A stretch of 64,000 nt of DNA, taken from Promicromonospora sp049532985. Its GTDB lineage: Bacteria > Actinomycetota > Actinomycetes > Actinomycetales > Cellulomonadaceae. Below the pieces are notes generated by a model, which saw only the letters and a list, made by a program, of their open reading frames with translations, had not been told where the DNA came from and did no database searches. The position numbers and the translations under genes are program-made. The stretch lies in the NCBI RefSeq assembly GCF_049532985.1, contig NZ_CP186693.1:4960001-5024000 (forward strand). Direction: 5' to 3'. This document shows, one piece after another, positions 61,751-64,000 of the stretch (the stretch's first letter is position 1; each line of letters starts with the position of its first letter).

Positions 61751-61776
61751 AATCGTTCGACAGGCATCGAACGATT
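61751..61776. promoter_or_regulatory. ArsR/MFS operator
   Basis: A perfect 10-bp inverted repeat, AATCGTTCGA (61751-61760) and TCGAACGATT (61767-61776), 6-bp spacer. A third half-site ATCGAACGAT (61802-61811) lies inside the MFS gene start. On the + strand it covers the candidate -35 (TTCGAC, 61756-61761), with -10 TACGCT at 61780-61785. Confidence 0.75.
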
Positions 61777-61792
61777 GGCTACGCTCAACCGT

Positions 61793-62986
61793 ATGACGCT
61801 CATCGAACGATCTTACTCGCTGCGTGGCGCCTACCTCCGGATCGCCCTGATCTCCGCAGCTCTGTTCGTGGTCGGCACCAACGCCTTCGTCATCGCGGGC
61901 GTGCTCCCGCAGATCGCGACGGGTCTCGGCGCGTCCACCAGCTCCGTCAGCTACTCCATCTCCTGGTACGCCATCATCGTCGCCGTCCTCGCGCCGGTGG
62001 TCTCCGTGCTGTGCGCCCGAACGTCACGTGCCGCGCTGATGGGCGCCGGCATGGGGCTCATCGCCGGAGGAATCGCCCTGTCGGCGATCGCGGGCGACCT
62101 GACGCTCTTCACGGCGGGCCGGGTGGTCGCCGCACTGGGCGGCGCCGCGCTCGTGCCCGCGGCGATGGCCGCGGCTCCCACGCTCGTGCCCGCCGAGCAG
62201 CGCGGGCGTGCGCTCGGTGTCGTCGGGTTCGGCTTCATCCTGGCGACAGCCGTCGGCTCGCCGCTGGGCACGGCCCTCGCGGCGCTGGGAAGCTGGCGGC
62301 TCGCGCTCGGCATCCTGGCGGCGCTCGCAGCGGTGCTGGCCCTGGCGGTGCTGGTCCTCACGCGGGACGTACCGACCGGCGTCGTGCCCGGGATCGCCGC
62401 CCGGTTCGCGGTGCTGCGCGACGTCCGGATCGGCCTCGCCCTCATGACGACCCTGCTGTTCACCGCCGCGTTCAACATGGTGTACATCTTCAGCTCCGCC
62501 GTGACGGAGAGCGTGACCGGTGGCAGCGGCACGTCGCTGGCGACGCTCCTGCTGGTCTTCGGCGTGGCGGGCGTGGTCGGCAACTGGCTGGGCGGGTCGC
62601 TCACCGACCGCTTCGGGGCACGGCCCACGGCGCTCGCCGCCCTCGCGGGGGTGACGGTCTCCCTCGCCGCGCTCTACGCGGTCGAGGGCTCGTACGTGGG
62701 TACCGCGGTGCTCTTCGGCGTGTGGGGCCTCGCCACCGCCGCGGCCCTCGTCCCGATCCAGCACCGGCTGGTCGACGTCGATCCCGCCGTCGCCGGGGTC
62801 TCCCTGTCCTGGTACTCCACGGCCATGTACATCGGGATCGCGCTGGCCCCCGTCGTGGGGGCGTCGGTGCTGCCCTACGGTGCGGCGTGGCTCGATCTGC
62901 TCGGTGCCGCGGCGGCTGCCGCGGCGCTCGGGGTCTTCGCCCTCGGCTACGTGGTGCGACGCCGCGTCGCGCCGGTCGTCGCCTAG
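61793..62986 (+). CDS. MFS transporter under ArsR control
   Basis: 397 residues; ATG 61793. Twelve helices, DHA1-like (MTLIERSYSLRGAYLRIALI; LVPAEQRGRALGVVGFGFI motif; SLTDRFGARPTAL). There is no ribosome site and the -10 is only 7 nt from the ATG, so the transcript is probably leaderless. Likely an exporter of the compound sensed by the adjacent ArsR protein. Confidence 0.88.
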   Translation: MTLIERSYSLRGAYLRIALISAALFVVGTNAFVIAGVLPQIATGLGASTSSVSYSISWYAIIVAVLAPVVSVLCARTSRAALMGAGMGLIAGGIALSAIAGDLTLFTAGRVVAALGGAALVPAAMAAAPTLVPAEQRGRALGVVGFGFILATAVGSPLGTALAALGSWRLALGILAALAAVLALAVLVLTRDVPTGVVPGIAARFAVLRDVRIGLALMTTLLFTAAFNMVYIFSSAVTESVTGGSGTSLATLLLVFGVAGVVGNWLGGSLTDRFGARPTALAALAGVTVSLAALYAVEGSYVGTAVLFGVWGLATAAALVPIQHRLVDVDPAVAGVSLSWYSTAMYIGIALAPVVGASVLPYGAAWLDLLGAAAAAAALGVFALGYVVRRRVAPVVA

Positions 62987-62988
62987 CC

Positions 62989-63035
62989 CCCGGCCGGGCG
63001 CACGGTCACCGCGTGGCTCCGTGCGCCCGGCCGGG
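62989..63035. terminator. Bidirectional hairpin
   Basis: Perfect 17-bp arms (62989-63005; 63019-63035) between the convergent MFS and ABC ATPase genes. Confidence 0.8.
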
Positions 63036-63040
63036 CTGGC

Positions 63041-63868
63041 TCAGTCGAGCGGGTGGAGGATCCGGTCGAGGAACCGGCGCGTGCGCTCCTCGGCGGGTGC
63101 GGTGAAGATCTGCTCCGGTGTGCCCTGCTCGACCACCACGCCACCGTCGAGGAACAGCACCTGGCTGGCCACCTGCCGGGCGAAGGACAGCTCGTGGGTC
63201 ACCACCACCATGGTCCAGCCCTCGTCGGCGAGCTCCTTCATCACGGTCAGCACCTCGCCCACCAGCTCGGGGTCGAGGGCCGACGTCGGCTCGTCGAACA
63301 GCAGCAGGTCCGGCTGGAGGGCGAGCGCGCGGACGATGCCGACGCGCTGCTGCTGACCGCCGGACAGCTCGTGCGGGTACGCGTCGCGCTTCTCGAGCAG
63401 TCCCACGCGGGCCAGCAGCTCCTCGGCGCGGCCGACCGCCGTCGCGTGGGGGACGCCCTGGACCTGGGTGGGACCCTCCACCACGTTCTCCAGCACGGTG
63501 CGGTGCGGGAACAGGTTGTGGTGCTGGAACACCATCGCCGACCGGTCGCGCAGCGCGGCCCGGTCGGACCTGGCCGCCGCTCGTGCGGCGCGGCCCCGGA
63601 ACCAGCCCGACCCCGTCGCGGCCGCCTGCGCGCCGAAGTCGATCACCGGGCCGCCGTCCAGCTCCAGCACGCCGGCGTCGGGGGTCTCCAGACCGTTGAG
63701 CGAGCGCAGCACCGTGGTCTTGCCGCTCCCGGACGCGCCGATCAGCGCGACGACGTCGCCCCGCCGCACGTCCAGGTCCACGCCGCGCAGCACGTGGTTG
63801 GTGCCGAACGACTTGTGGATGCCACGGGCGGTCAGGAGGCTGCCGGTGGGGCGGTCAGTGGGCGACAT
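63041..63868 (-). CDS. Polar amino-acid ABC ATPase
   Basis: 275 residues; ATG 63868. Walker A GASGSGKTT, Q-loop MVFQHHNLF, signature LSGGQQQRVGIVRALA, Walker B LLLFDEPTSALD. An insert of ~25 Ala/Arg residues (about 76-100) lies between Walker A and Q-loop. Overlaps the upstream permease gene by 14 bp. Powers a second polar amino-acid importer. Confidence 0.9.
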   Translation of the reverse strand: MSPTDRPTGSLLTARGIHKSFGTNHVLRGVDLDVRRGDVVALIGASGSGKTTVLRSLNGLETPDAGVLELDGGPVIDFGAQAAATGSGWFRGRAARAAARSDRAALRDRSAMVFQHHNLFPHRTVLENVVEGPTQVQGVPHATAVGRAEELLARVGLLEKRDAYPHELSGGQQQRVGIVRALALQPDLLLFDEPTSALDPELVGEVLTVMKELADEGWTMVVVTHELSFARQVASQVLFLDGGVVVEQGTPEQIFTAPAEERTRRFLDRILHPLD

Positions 63869-64000
63869 AGCGGTCCAGTCTCTTCTCGAGGGCGTTCTGG
63901 CCGGTGGAGAGCACGGTGCAGAACATCCAGTAGATCAGGGCCGCCTCGGTGTAGATCACCATGAACTCGTTGCTGAACGCCGCGATCTCCTGCGCCCGGC
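63855..64000 (-). CDS. Amino-acid ABC permease (partial, C-terminal)
   Basis: Only the last 48 residues are in the window. They include FSNEFMVIYTEAALIYWMFC and end LEKRLDRYVAH, the typical end of HisMQ-type permeases. Stop at 63855-63857 overlaps the ATPase start. The rest, and the binding protein, lie beyond the right edge. Confidence 0.75.
   Translation of the reverse strand, partial: RAQEIAAFSNEFMVIYTEAALIYWMFCTVLSTGQNALEKRLDRYVAH

Noticed and set aside
1..64000. CRISPR, prophage, insertion sequences, tRNA or rRNA
   Set aside because: No regular spaced repeats, transposase or integrase motifs, or cloverleaf/rRNA signatures were seen on reading through.

Overview
The window is high-GC actinobacterial DNA. 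Signs are the G/C-rich third codon positions, frequent GTG starts, GGAGG-type ribosome sites, many secreted proteins and lipoproteins, a DUF3418-type HrpA helicase and sigma factors of the actinobacterial 'SigE family'. The gene set (secreted alpha-amylase, GH76 mannanase, GH3 enzyme, M6 protease) suggests a polymer-degrading soil member of the Micrococcales, near Promicromonosporaceae or Cellulomonadaceae. This placement is inference from gene content only. I see no prophage, insertion sequence, CRISPR array, tRNA or rRNA; it reads as ordinary chromosome.

Layout. 1-6.4 kb: a partial one-helix membrane protein, a SWIM/SNF2 helicase, a polytopic membrane protein, a small RNAP alpha-CTD-like protein and an MFS exporter. 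6.6-20.5 kb: secreted phytase-like esterase, GH13 amylase, twin PspC proteins, HrpA, GH76 mannanase, a secreted HNH nuclease and two small related membrane proteins. 20.7-27.5 kb: D,D-carboxypeptidase-like protein, DUF2087, YbaK-type deacylase, STAS protein, alditol oxidase-like flavoprotein, and a MetPS-like sodium symporter with its tiny subunit. 27.7-36.8 kb: a polar amino-acid ABC operon, a two-component system, and two consecutive copies of an ECF sigma/membrane-protein module. 36.8-43.2 kb: excalibur coiled-coil protein, a nuclease-helicase fusion, a Gly-rich protein and CspA. 43.5-49.4 kb: a branched-chain amino-acid ABC operon whose LivH carries an extra exported domain. 49.5-64 kb: threonine aldolase-like enzyme, GH3 lipoprotein, oligopeptidase B, secreted EEP phosphoesterase, septum-formation lipoprotein, two MFS exporters (one beside an ArsR repressor), M6 protease, Gfo/Idh oxidoreductase and the edge of a second polar amino-acid ABC operon.

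Main themes. Three separate exported phosphoester hydrolases (phytase-like at 6606, HNH nuclease at 19273, EEP family at 55688) each sit behind 11-bp direct repeats resembling the Streptomyces PHO box. This suggests a scattered phosphate-scavenging regulon. The two complete amino-acid ABC operons have GTAAC/GAAAC repeats at 11-bp phase, reminiscent of GlnR boxes, and each has a hairpin after the binding-protein gene that could set subunit ratio. The most unusual proteins are the LivH fusion, the RecB-nuclease/RNase H-like/SF1-helicase fusion and the alpha-CTD-like protein. Many convergent gene ends are separated by long, near-perfect palindromes.
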